DNA of 64,000 nucleotides from Pseudoalteromonas sp. T1lg88. GTDB taxonomy: Bacteria; Pseudomonadota; Gammaproteobacteria; Enterobacterales; Alteromonadaceae. Position numbers and translations under genes: made by a program. Numbering within the stretch: position 1 is the first letter of the stretch; each line of letters begins with the position of its first letter. Under the pieces are notes generated by a model, which was not told the origin of the DNA, searched no databases, and was given only the letters and a program-made list of their open reading frames with translations. Location of the stretch: the NCBI RefSeq assembly GCF_002964765.1, contig NZ_PQCF01000006.1, forward strand, positions 107,757 to 171,756, written 5' to 3'. This document shows, in pieces, positions 26,479 to 35,152 of the stretch.

Positions 26479-28507
26479 GAGCCTGTCTCCGCTCTCGTCT
26501 CAACCAAGCGGCCGTGCTTAACATCAAGAGTGCGCCCAATAATAAGTGCCACAGGGATTGCCCGTCGGTTTGCGCAAAGCGTTGCACCCGCTGGCCGCTG
26601 GCGACGTTATTGGCCACCTGCTCCTTATGCTGTGCCACGGTCGATGTGGCCACCTCTTCAACGGCAATAAAGGCGGTAAAGGGACTTAGCAACTGATGTT
26701 TCAGGGCCAAATCCAGCACCTGTGGGCGTACCGCTTCGGCCGGGTTATAAAGCAAGAGCGAGGCAATTTGCTGACGCGCCCACAAGCGGGCAATGGCTTC
26801 GCTGTGCGGATAGGTTTGACCGGTCTCGTGCATGGGCATGGTTAAGCGCAACGGTCCATGCTGGGTGTTGGCGTCGATATACATATCCTGTTGCTGCGGT
26901 GCCAGTTTGATCGCCACCATCAGCGGCTCACCAAAGTAGAGATCCGGCAAGGGCTGCGGCCAATAGGACAATTCCTTGGCGCGCGCCGCGCTTAGGCGTA
27001 CATCGCGCAGCGCCGGGTTTTGCAGGCGTTCAAACAGGTCCTGCATCTGGGTTTTCACCTCGTTGCCATCGCTGATAAAGGTATAGCTGCCGCGGCCAAC
27101 ATGGGCGGCACGACGCATAAAGTAGCCATTGGGGGCACTGCCTATGCCCACGGTAAACAGCCGGTTATCACCAAGTTGCCTCTGCACCAAATCAAACAGG
27201 GCTTGCTCGTTGCCGACGCTGCCGTCGGTTAAAAACACCACCTGACGCACATAATTGGGATGCGTTTTGCCATCGAGGGCCAAGTCCAGCGCCTGCGCCA
27301 TTTCCGTACCGCCATCGGCCTGTAATTGATAGACAAAGCGCTCGGCATCGGCGCGGTTAAAGGCATTGGCCGCCACCGCCTGAGGGCGGAATAAGCGCGC
27401 ACTGCTGTCAAAGTCGATAATGTTAAAACTGTCGTTTTCATCCAGGTTATCAAGTGCATAGAAAAGAGCCTGCTTGGCCGCATCCATGGAGCTGCCGTGC
27501 ATGGAGCCGGAGCTGTCGATCACAAAGATAAGCTCTCGGGCCAGGCGCTGCTGGGCGCTAAACTGGTCGCTTGGCGGCAACAGCATCAGCAGTCCATAGT
27601 CGCCGCTTTGCGCCGTTTGTCGAAAGAAGGCCGCCTGCGCCTGCTGACTCGGCGACACCTTGGCACGCAGCACAAAATCGCGATTCATGGCATCGTCACG
27701 TAATTGCACCCGGTAACGGCCAAAATCCAGATTACTCACCTGAGCCTGGTAGTGAGGCGTGCGGATCTGCTCCAGCTGCAAACCAAAATCTATCTCTATA
27801 TCCAATTGCAGTAAGGGCTCACGCGAACTGTCGATAAAGTCCTGCTGCTGTGCCAGTTGCTCAACAAATTTAGGCGCCAGCCAGCCCTGCGCGCCATTAT
27901 TGGTGGCGTTTGCAGTGGCTCGTAATTCTTCCACGGCATAACTACGAGGATGATAGCGCGGTGTAAAGGTCATCGGCAGACGCACGCTGAGCTCGGCATC
28001 GCGAAAACGGATCATTTCCTGATAACTCAGGGTGATTTCCACCCGCTCTCCGGGGCCAAGATTGGCAACCCGCGAGGAAAACATATTGGCGCGCTGCTGC
28101 TTTACCAAGGCCGCCCGTTTACCGGCACGCTGGGCGGCGCGATATTGACGCTCGGCCTGCTGCTGCTCGGCAATTTTACCCACTATGGTGCGCTCGCCGA
28201 CCTTCATGGTCATGGCATGCACCGCGCTTTCGCTTGGCAGTGGAAACAGGTACTGAGCGTTGACCGCAAAGGGGTGGCGGTTCACAAACACCTGAGTCAC
28301 CTGCACCTGGTTGATCAGCCCGGTGATCTGCATGGACGCTCGGGTACTCAAAAGGACGCCAGGCGCCACATCCAAACCCCGGGCATCGCTAAATTGCAGT
28401 TGCGCCTGGCCATCGGAGAAGGCACTGGCATTGGCGGAGGTAAAGAAAACTAGGGATAAAAGGCTCACGGCGAGGGCTGTGAGCACTTTGTTAGGACAAC
28501 TCAACAT
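26471..28507 (-). CDS. Sortase target protein with VIT and VWA domains (marine proteobacterial sortase target type)
   Basis: A 678-aa exported protein. It starts with a signal peptide (residues ~1-28, ending SANASA). A VIT domain follows (about 30-160; QVTQVFVNRHPFAVNAQY, AMTMKVGERTIVGKI), then a VWA domain (about 320-500) with the MIDAS motif VIDSSGSMHGS. The C-terminal tripartite sorting signal is a short motif (FAQTDG, 644-649), a hydrophobic helix (LWHLLLGALLMLSTAAWL) and a basic tail (RRERRQ). ATG at 28507 has GAGGA seven bases upstream. It should be the single substrate of the adjacent sortase, displayed at the cell envelope; metal-dependent adhesion is suggested by the VWA domain. Confidence 0.92.
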   Translation of the reverse strand: MLSCPNKVLTALAVSLLSLVFFTSANASAFSDGQAQLQFSDARGLDVAPGVLLSTRASMQITGLINQVQVTQVFVNRHPFAVNAQYLFPLPSESAVHAMTMKVGERTIVGKIAEQQQAERQYRAAQRAGKRAALVKQQRANMFSSRVANLGPGERVEITLSYQEMIRFRDAELSVRLPMTFTPRYHPRSYAVEELRATANATNNGAQGWLAPKFVEQLAQQQDFIDSSREPLLQLDIEIDFGLQLEQIRTPHYQAQVSNLDFGRYRVQLRDDAMNRDFVLRAKVSPSQQAQAAFFRQTAQSGDYGLLMLLPPSDQFSAQQRLARELIFVIDSSGSMHGSSMDAAKQALFYALDNLDENDSFNIIDFDSSARLFRPQAVAANAFNRADAERFVYQLQADGGTEMAQALDLALDGKTHPNYVRQVVFLTDGSVGNEQALFDLVQRQLGDNRLFTVGIGSAPNGYFMRRAAHVGRGSYTFISDGNEVKTQMQDLFERLQNPALRDVRLSAARAKELSYWPQPLPDLYFGEPLMVAIKLAPQQQDMYIDANTQHGPLRLTMPMHETGQTYPHSEAIARLWARQQIASLLLYNPAEAVRPQVLDLALKHQLLSPFTAFIAVEEVATSTVAQHKEQVANNVASGQRVQRFAQTDGQSLWHLLLGALLMLSTAAWLRRERRQAHG

Positions 28508-28532
28508 AATTTGGTCCTCGGGTTGCGGTGGC

Positions 28533-29249
28533 TTAGTTTTTCGCCATGCGGTTTTGCTGCGCACCGCGGGCCGTCAAGGTTACGCGACGATCAAAGAAGT
28601 TCGTTTCATATTCGTTACCATTGGCGACAATTTTCTGCTCACCTCGCCCTTCGGCGAACAGCTGAGTGGCGGCCACGCCTTGCTTTACCAGGTACTGCTG
28701 CACCGCATCGGCACGGCGCTGAGACAGGTCTAGATTCGCTTGCTCATCCCCTTGCACATCGGCATAGCCATTAAGGTTAAGGTTTAAGTCCGGCTTGCGC
28801 TTAAGGATCTGCGCCAGGTGATCCAGCTGCTCGGCAAAGTGGGGTTCGATGTGCGCCGAGCCGGAGCGAAACTGCACCGTCATGGCCAGGAGGTTGTCGA
28901 TACGAGCTTGCTCTAAACGATTTTGCTCATCTTCCAGGGCGTTGATTTGCGCCGTCAGCGAGCGGTTTTGTTCCAGGGTACTGTGCAACTGTTGCTCCGT
29001 GTCCTGGTATTGGCTGAGCTGCACTTGCTGTGATTGGATAGTGCTGTGCGCCGCTTCCTTTTCGCCGATAATGCCGCCGATAAAGGCTCCGGCAAAGGCA
29101 CCGATAGGACCGCCAACAATGGCCCCTACCGTGGCACCGGCGCCCAGACCCCAGGCGGTCTCGGTGGCCAGCTCTGTTTGCTCTTTTGCCATCGCTGGCG
29201 CCGCTACCAAAGTTGATACTAATGCAGTTACTAAAATGTGTTTTTTCAT
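28533..29249 (-). CDS. pdsO: Sortase-associated OmpA-like protein PdsO
   Basis: A 238-aa exported protein. It comprises a signal peptide (MKKHILVTALVSTLVAAPAMA), a glycine-zipper membrane segment (GLGAGATVGAIVGGPIG and AFAGAFIGGIIGE), a coiled coil (about 70-110), and an OmpA C-terminal domain (about 115-225) with the peptidoglycan-binding NLDLSQRRADAVQQYL and an Arg in FDRR. This architecture beside a class GN sortase and its target is that of PdsO. It may couple the sorted protein to the cell wall. ATG at 29249 fits the Shine-Dalgarno (AAGGA, 8-base spacing) better than the ATG 9 bp upstream. It is first in the sortase operon, 25 bp before the target gene. Confidence 0.9.
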   Translation of the reverse strand: MKKHILVTALVSTLVAAPAMAKEQTELATETAWGLGAGATVGAIVGGPIGAFAGAFIGGIIGEKEAAHSTIQSQQVQLSQYQDTEQQLHSTLEQNRSLTAQINALEDEQNRLEQARIDNLLAMTVQFRSGSAHIEPHFAEQLDHLAQILKRKPDLNLNLNGYADVQGDEQANLDLSQRRADAVQQYLVKQGVAATQLFAEGRGEQKIVANGNEYETNFFDRRVTLTARGAQQNRMAKN

Positions 29250-29447
29250 CGTCGTCATCCTTCAATTCTTAATGGGTTGGGGCAAGAACAGAAGTGGTTG
29301 CTTCCTCGCCTTGCTTGGTAGTTATTAAAACAAGGCACAGTGGCAACAAAGGGGCGCAAAAATGGAAAAACAGAGGGCAATTATGGCAACAAAGTGGCAA
29401 GCCTGACCGCCAACTTAACAGGCTTTAAAACAAGGAGTTAAAGAGGG

Positions 29448-30284
29448 CTAACCGAGCTCAGCGCAGGATAAGTGCAAGGGGGTAATTACAGGGTTTTCGA
29501 CACTCGGCCACAGCACCTGTAACTGGGCGCTAAAGCGCTGACTGTCACCACTGGTGAGCAAACGTACTCGACCCGGCGTTGCGCTGGGCTGCGTTCCTAA
29601 CTGCGTTCCTAACTGATAGCTTGGCGCTAAACGGCGCTGTAATTGCAAGGCCACCGCCTGCTCGGTGGTGATAAGGCTAACGCCCGAGGGCAGAATGCGT
29701 CTTAGCAAGGGGGCAATAAAGGCGTAATGAGTGCAGCCCAAGACCAGCACATCCACCCCCTGGCTCAGTAGAGGCTCACAATAACGGCGCAATAGTGCCT
29801 CCGTGTGATCACCGTCGAGATGCAGGGCTTCTATGGTCGCCGCCAATTCGGGACAAGGTTGAAAAACAATGCGCCCCAGGTCTTCGGCCTGTTGCCGGCA
29901 CAGGCGCTGAAAGCTCTGCGACGCTATGGTACTGGGGGTGGCCAGCACGCCAATAACGCCACTTTTACTTTGCTGCAATGCGGGTTTCACGCCGGGTTCG
30001 ACGCCAACTATAGGTAAGGAATAATGCGCGCGTAGTGAGCCAATGGCCGCCATGGTGGCGGTATTACAGGCCACCACCACCGCCTTGGCGCCCTGGGTCG
30101 CCATATAATCGACTATGGCATGGCAGCGCCCGCGTATTTCGTCCTGCGTTTTACTGCCATAGGGCATAAAGCCGGAGTCGGCGATATAAAGCAGGTCTTC
30201 GCTCGGCAGCAACTGATGCACCGCCTGGGCCACGGCAAGGCCGCCGACGCCTGAGTCAAAAATACCTATCGCTTGCTTATTCAT
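29448..30284 (-). CDS. murI: Glutamate racemase MurI
   Basis: MurI makes D-glutamate for peptidoglycan. The product (278 aa from ATG 30284; an in-frame ATG at 30299 is also possible, neither with a Shine-Dalgarno) has the substrate motif GIFDSGVGGLAV and both catalytic cysteines, in VVACNTATM and LGCTHYAF. A duplicated tetrapeptide (QLGTQLGTQ) near residue 230 comes from a 12-bp tandem repeat in the DNA. The fold is otherwise intact and of normal length. Confidence 0.95.
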   Translation of the reverse strand: MNKQAIGIFDSGVGGLAVAQAVHQLLPSEDLLYIADSGFMPYGSKTQDEIRGRCHAIVDYMATQGAKAVVVACNTATMAAIGSLRAHYSLPIVGVEPGVKPALQQSKSGVIGVLATPSTIASQSFQRLCRQQAEDLGRIVFQPCPELAATIEALHLDGDHTEALLRRYCEPLLSQGVDVLVLGCTHYAFIAPLLRRILPSGVSLITTEQAVALQLQRRLAPSYQLGTQLGTQPSATPGRVRLLTSGDSQRFSAQLQVLWPSVENPVITPLHLSCAELG

Positions 30285-30528
30285 GGACGAGTTACGCATT
30301 ATCTGGAGGGTAAACCTTTGGGTGGCAAATTTTAGGGCCTTTGACGGTCAAAGCCAAGTCCAATCACGGCATCGCCCCCTTTCCTCTCGCACGCCTTCGG
30401 CAGAACCTTCGGTATAACCTTGCCTAAATGCCAATAGCTGCTAAAAATTAATGCTTACTGCGCGTAAATTCAAAGAGTAATACGCATTCCACTTTCATAA
30501 TCAAACACCGCATCAGGGAGAGTCCCCA

Positions 30529-31083
30529 ATGAGTAAGGATGTATATATCACGGTTCGTATTAATGATAAGTGTCAGCCCATAGACCGCGGCGACACCTAT
30601 GAAGACCCATTGGATGAGGTATTGCAGCGACTGCAATTAGGGGAAGTCACGGGTGCCGGCACCCAGCTAAATGCAGAAAACCAAATCGAGTATTGTGAGC
30701 TTGACGTCTTGGTCAGCGGCGATATCGACCAGGCCAAGCGCGCCATTATCGACACTCTGGAGGGGATCGGTTTGCCCAAGGGCTCCAAGCTGTTTATTGA
30801 CCGCGACGAATTTGCCATCGGCAATCATGAGGTGCTGGCCCTGCATTTCGATAACCTCACCCTGCCCGAGACCATTTACGAGCAACACGATATCAACGAT
30901 GTGCTCGCCGAAGTAGAAACCCTGCTGGCCCACAGCGGCAAACGCAATTGCCACAGCAGCACCCATCACGAAACCATCGTCTACTATGGCGGCCCCTGCT
31001 TTACCACCATGGAGCAGCGCATCCTCGACTATGTGCGCCAACATCCGCTGTGCCAAAACGGTAGGATCACCCAGGCGGCGTAA
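30529..31083 (+). CDS. Uncharacterised 184-aa protein
   Basis: A soluble acidic protein with no signal peptide, membrane helix or motif I recognise. The start is well supported (AGGGAGA, seven bases before ATG). Visible features are an N-terminal beta-strand (DVYITVRIND), two segments that may be repeated alpha/beta units (around 55-85 and 90-130), and a C-terminal part with scattered Cys/His (GKRNCHSSTHHETI, GGPCF, HPLCQNG). Base composition matches the core genome, unlike the next gene. A strong terminator follows at 31101-31132, so it is monocistronic. Confidence 0.72.
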   Translation: MSKDVYITVRINDKCQPIDRGDTYEDPLDEVLQRLQLGEVTGAGTQLNAENQIEYCELDVLVSGDIDQAKRAIIDTLEGIGLPKGSKLFIDRDEFAIGNHEVLALHFDNLTLPETIYEQHDINDVLAEVETLLAHSGKRNCHSSTHHETIVYYGGPCFTTMEQRILDYVRQHPLCQNGRITQAA

Positions 31084-31100
31084 GTTACTAGGATTGAATT

Positions 31101-31132
31101 AAAAAAGGGTGACGCTTAGGTCACCCTTTTTT
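31101..31132 (+). terminator. Intrinsic terminator after the 184-aa gene
   Basis: AAAAAAGGGTGAC, 6-base loop, GTCACCCTTTTTT: a perfect 13-bp stem with a T run, 18 bp after the stop codon. The symmetric A/T flanks could let it work in both directions. Confidence 0.93.
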
Positions 31133-31203
31133 ATTCATGTTTGATCTTTCCCTGAACTACTAGGCATCTTTTATTTTAAAATTGAAGTAAGATAGAAGGT
31201 GTT

Positions 31204-31254
31204 ATGAGAAGTAAATATTCCCAAGAAATTAAAGAGCTTAAACACTATGTATGA
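31204..31254 (+). CDS. 16-codon upstream ORF overlapping the start of the 837-aa gene
   Basis: ATG at 31204 is preceded by AGAAGG at ideal spacing and encodes MRSKYSQEIKELKHYV, then TGA at 31252-31254. Its last 8 bases overlap the ATG (31247) of the 837-aa gene, which has only a weak Shine-Dalgarno of its own. It could be a leader that couples or controls translation of the large gene. Alternatively it is the true N-terminus of that gene joined by a frameshift: skipping one base at 31249 would fuse the frames. No similarity to a known leader peptide is recognised. Confidence 0.5.
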   Translation: MRSKYSQEIKELKHYV

Positions 31255-33760
31255 AGAAGGACTTGATTACATTGGAGTTGTCGATTGGTTCGGCGGTACT
31301 AACAAAAAAACGGGGAAAAACAACCCCTTTGGGTTTATCGATACTCCGGTTAAAAATGGCATCTTTGTTCACAAGCAAGCTGTAAAACATGGACTGTTGA
31401 GTGAAGGTGACATCGTTGTTCTAAATATTACAACTGACAAGCAAAAACGAGCTCGAGCGAAAAACGTTGTCTTGCTGACAGATAGCCCCGAGGAATTTTT
31501 TGAGCGAGCGCTTCCTCTTTTCGATTCTGTACAAGCTTCATCAAACTTACTGACTAGCTTTGGTGAAATGCTCACTGAAGTATTTAGTTTTGAACAGAGC
31601 CTATCATTAGCGAAATCGCTCGCTATGCAAGATATTACCCTAGCCAAGTTGCTTAAGGTGATCAGTAAAAGTCAACTCCACGAGCAGCATTTTTTAAATG
31701 TGATGAAGCAGCGTACCTTAGATGATCTAGAGAATTGCAACTGCTCTGTACATGATATTCCAGATAGCTATATAAGCCAGAATTATGAGTACATATTTCA
31801 ATGGTGGCAAAGACATAGCAGTAAATATAAAAGAACTGCTTTCGCACATAGAGCCATTGAGTATTTACAAGAATCTAGCCACATTGCCTCTGCTATTTTT
31901 TCAACACTTGATTACGATGATTTTTGTTCAATACTTTCCAAAGTTCAGGAAGTATGTGGTGAGATGCCAGAACTTGCGCGTCTGTTGATATCGGCTCAGG
32001 TCCCTGATAACGTTGTAGTACATTACCTAAAACTTTTAGATCTTAGTGATCAACTAAATAATTTAATCTCGAGCAGGCTATTACCAACGCCCGTAATTGA
32101 TAAGTTTCTTTTGGAAAAGATTGAGGCCAACAACTTAAGAATCTCTAGTGAAGCATGGGTAGCAAAACTCATCGTAGAGCACGGACTGGTCAGAAAAGCG
32201 CTTGAGGCAGCTGGCAAGGAAGAGCAGCTTTTAATTGCTGCAACATTAGGACAGTTTTCTCCATTTAATATCAATACCCTGCTCACAATAAGCCAACAGA
32301 CTAGCGGTTGGGAACTTCTGGAGAAATATACCAATAATTATTCTCTACAGACTTGCTTAGAAGGTATGCGTTATGTGGTTCCGGACCATAAATGCAAAAG
32401 AGACTTACCTCAACATTGCCTGAAGAAGTTGAGAGACGTAAATCTAACCCCAAGTGAAGTACATACTACTCTGCCGCTTTTAACCTTAACTGATGAAAAC
32501 ACAAAGCAGCAATTCTATGAAAAAAATATCCATTGTGTAATCTTGTATCTCGATGAGGTATGCGCAGAAGAAGAGCGAGATGTCTTATTGGAGCTGCTAT
32601 TGCCGATCCTAGATATCAGCGCGATACTTACACTCATATTCAAAAATATATTGCAGCGAAAGCATATAGAAAAACGACTTTCTGAAGTGTCTGATTTTGT
32701 CTCAGATGTCATTGAAAAGAGGCCCGTTAAAACCCTGCCATATTTGCGGGATATATATACCGAATGCTTTACCAATAGCTCATCTTTCTATCAGCATCCA
32801 GTTATAAAACCGCTATACATTGCGCACCAGAAAGAAAAAGTGAAAGCCAAGATTTACAATCGGGATATGAGTTTTATCCAAGATATAACTTCAGACGCAT
32901 TACTTAACCGTGATAATGAGTGTTGGTTTCTGTCACAACTGATTCCACTACTTAACGGTCACAACTCGCCAGAAACCATTAGTAAAGTTTTAAACTCTCG
33001 TCTGTGGAATGGTTTGGTAGGACAACACTTTGATATTGAAGATAAATCCTTATATAACTTATTCCCACAGTGTGAAACTTTAGCTCATTACTTTCCAAAC
33101 ATTCGCTTGTCTTGTGAAGCTTTTATTTGGACACCGCCAATCAAAGACAATGAAGAACCAGAAAGTATTTTCTTGTGTCGCTCTAAAAAGTGCAAAGACC
33201 CACAGGTTATTCCTAACTTGGCAAAGCACTACTCAGAATATTCAGTATTTGATTGGCTTGCTCTATATGGGATCAGTCAGAATGCTGAAAGTGGCCCATG
33301 CAAACAAGACTTTGCAATAAAACTAGCTGGCTTTATCAACCGACTTAAAGAGCTTTACTCGCGGCTAAACTGCCGTTCCTGCGGGTATTTAATGATACCT
33401 GATTTAGACTATGCTAGGACTGAACTTACAACAATAGACCCGTCAACTGGCCATGTTGTTACTATGCCTGTTAACGCAGCATATCGCGTTACGGTATTTA
33501 GATGTAATACGCCAAATTGCCCAGAGCATAACAAAGGTTACTATATTAACCATTGTTTAGGTCATAAGTGCCACAATCTCATTGATAGCCGTGACCTAAG
33601 CGAGAGTTGTGAATTTGGGCGCTATAAATGTAACGAATGTGGGAGCTGCTGCAAGAGGCACGCCCAACATACAAGCGATATTCACTATGATAATCTAAAT
33701 AGCAAATATACTGCTATGTACGGTAACTCTCCTTTTTATCAAGTGAAGTCAAATAAATAA
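31247..33760 (+). CDS. 837-aa protein: cold-shock-like N-terminal domain, long helical middle, Cys-rich zinc-ribbon C-terminus
   Basis: No named family recognised for the whole protein. Residues ~9-76 read as a cold-shock/OB domain: GVVDWFGGTN, then FGFID (RNP1-like), GIFVHKQAV (RNP2-like), LSEGDIVVLNI and ARAKNVVLLT, in the usual order. Residues ~80-630 are Leu-rich and mostly helical, possibly repeat-like, without enzyme motifs. From ~640 come cysteine pairs: CRSKKC (642), NCRSCG (706), CNTPNC (751), HCLGHKC and KCNECGSCCKRH (~793-805), suggesting two or three zinc ribbons. No signal peptide or membrane helix. Nucleic-acid binding is inferred. The gene is visibly AT-richer than its neighbours, has terminators on both sides and looks acquired. 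Confidence 0.8.
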   Translation: MYEEGLDYIGVVDWFGGTNKKTGKNNPFGFIDTPVKNGIFVHKQAVKHGLLSEGDIVVLNITTDKQKRARAKNVVLLTDSPEEFFERALPLFDSVQASSNLLTSFGEMLTEVFSFEQSLSLAKSLAMQDITLAKLLKVISKSQLHEQHFLNVMKQRTLDDLENCNCSVHDIPDSYISQNYEYIFQWWQRHSSKYKRTAFAHRAIEYLQESSHIASAIFSTLDYDDFCSILSKVQEVCGEMPELARLLISAQVPDNVVVHYLKLLDLSDQLNNLISSRLLPTPVIDKFLLEKIEANNLRISSEAWVAKLIVEHGLVRKALEAAGKEEQLLIAATLGQFSPFNINTLLTISQQTSGWELLEKYTNNYSLQTCLEGMRYVVPDHKCKRDLPQHCLKKLRDVNLTPSEVHTTLPLLTLTDENTKQQFYEKNIHCVILYLDEVCAEEERDVLLELLLPILDISAILTLIFKNILQRKHIEKRLSEVSDFVSDVIEKRPVKTLPYLRDIYTECFTNSSSFYQHPVIKPLYIAHQKEKVKAKIYNRDMSFIQDITSDALLNRDNECWFLSQLIPLLNGHNSPETISKVLNSRLWNGLVGQHFDIEDKSLYNLFPQCETLAHYFPNIRLSCEAFIWTPPIKDNEEPESIFLCRSKKCKDPQVIPNLAKHYSEYSVFDWLALYGISQNAESGPCKQDFAIKLAGFINRLKELYSRLNCRSCGYLMIPDLDYARTELTTIDPSTGHVVTMPVNAAYRVTVFRCNTPNCPEHNKGYYINHCLGHKCHNLIDSRDLSESCEFGRYKCNECGSCCKRHAQHTSDIHYDNLNSKYTAMYGNSPFYQVKSNK

Positions 33761-33922
33761 GTATCAATATGTATTTTGCGCAAACTCACAAATGAGTCAT
33801 TTAAACTGTCAGAAGCGGGATTCCTAAAAACAAAATGGCGGGGCTTTTAATGAAGCATTTGAAAATTCTCCAAATTGTATTAGTTCTTCAAGAATGCTTT
33901 TTTCATTTAAGAGACAATTTTT

Positions 33923-33955
33923 AAGGCTTAACTCTCAAAGGGTTAAACCTTTTTT
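33923..33955 (+). terminator. Intrinsic terminator downstream of the 837-aa gene
   Basis: AAGG-C-TTAAC, 8-base loop, GTTAA-A-CCTTTTTT with one internal mismatch and a T run. It lies ~160 bp after the stop of the 837-aa gene and just before the convergent flavoprotein gene. The AT-rich stretch between (33761-33922) holds no gene I can support. Confidence 0.75.
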
Positions 33956-33967
33956 ATGTTTTTTGAA

Positions 33968-35152
33968 CTAACAATACTGCCCACAGGCGAAGCCGCAGCT
34001 CCAGGCGTACTGGAAATTGTAGCCGCCGAGCCAGCCGGTGACGTCGGTGACTTCACCAATAAAGTATAGGCCCGGTGCTTTTTTTGCTTCAAAGGTTTTT
34101 GAGCTGAGTTCATCCGTATCCACGCCGCCTAATGTCACTTCGGCGGTGCGATAGCCTTCGGTGCCATTGGGTTTGATTTGCCAGTTGTGCAGGTAGTCAT
34201 GCAGCGCGGCAATTTGGCCGTGGGTCAGCTGATTGATATTGGCATCGGGGATGGCATTGGTATCGTGCAGCATTTCCACAAAGCGTTTCGGTAAAATGGT
34301 CGCCAAGGCATTTTTCAATGACTTTTGTGCGCTTTGCTGGCGTTGTTGTTCTAACCATTCGGTGATGTTTAGGGTAGGAAGTAAGTTAATACTCACTGCC
34401 TGCCCTGCGCGCCAAAATGAGCTAATTTGCAAAATGGCCGGGCCAGATAAGCCGCGGTGAGTAAAGAGAATATTCTCGCGAAATTGGGTACCGCACTCGC
34501 TTGTCACCAGGCAATCGGCGCTGATACCCGAGAGGCCATCAAAACGGTCTTTATCATGCTGGTGCAGGGTAAATGGCACCAAGGCAGCCATGGTAGACAA
34601 CACCTTTAACCCGAACTGCTCGGCAATTTTATAACCGATTGGCGTGGCGCCCAGTTTTGGCATGGTAAGGCCACCGGATGCCACCACCAGGGATTCACAT
34701 TCATAGGTGTGCGTGCCCGTTGTGACTATGTAGCCTTGCTCGGTTTTTTCCACGCCGATGACTTCGCTGCGCAACTGCACGCTTACGCCCGCCCATTCAC
34801 ATTCGGTCATAAGAATATCGACAATGTCTTGGGCGCTGTTATCACAGAACAATTGGCCGAGGGTTTTGTGGTGGTATTGCAGACCGTGGCGGTCGACCAG
34901 GTCGATAAAGTCGCGCTGAGTGTAGCGACTCAAGCAGGATTTTACGAAGTGCGGGTTGGCACAGAGGTAATTTTCAGGGCTGGCATTTTCGTTAGTAAAG
35001 TTACAACGACCACCGCCGCTGATCAGTATCTTACGGCCGGGCTTTTTGCCCATATCGACCACCACTACATCGCGGCCACGGTAACCCGCTTGCGCTGCAC
35101 ACATTAAACCCGCAGCACCGGCACCAATAATCACCACATCTTTTTTAATCAC
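33968..35152 (-). CDS. NAD(P)/FAD-dependent oxidoreductase, HI0933/YhiN family
   Basis: A 394-aa flavoprotein. The N-terminal dinucleotide-binding motif VVIIGAGAAGLMCAAQAG is followed by the family signature GRKILISGGGRCNFTN (about 39-54). Further matches are ILFTHRGLSGPAILQIS and the C-terminal GLYFIGEVTDVTGWLGGYN, the FAD-binding end. This is the HI0933-like/YhiN family; its substrate is unknown. Length is normal. It converges on the AT-rich island gene and is divergent from the secreted protease. Confidence 0.9.
   Translation of the reverse strand: MIKKDVVIIGAGAAGLMCAAQAGYRGRDVVVVDMGKKPGRKILISGGGRCNFTNENASPENYLCANPHFVKSCLSRYTQRDFIDLVDRHGLQYHHKTLGQLFCDNSAQDIVDILMTECEWAGVSVQLRSEVIGVEKTEQGYIVTTGTHTYECESLVVASGGLTMPKLGATPIGYKIAEQFGLKVLSTMAALVPFTLHQHDKDRFDGLSGISADCLVTSECGTQFRENILFTHRGLSGPAILQISSFWRAGQAVSINLLPTLNITEWLEQQRQQSAQKSLKNALATILPKRFVEMLHDTNAIPDANINQLTHGQIAALHDYLHNWQIKPNGTEGYRTAEVTLGGVDTDELSSKTFEAKKAPGLYFIGEVTDVTGWLGGYNFQYAWSCGFACGQYC

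Noticed and set aside
28311..28733. 140-codon plus-strand frame spanning the sortase target and PdsO junction
   Set aside because: Antisense to two well-supported exported proteins; no ribosome binding site or recognisable sequence.
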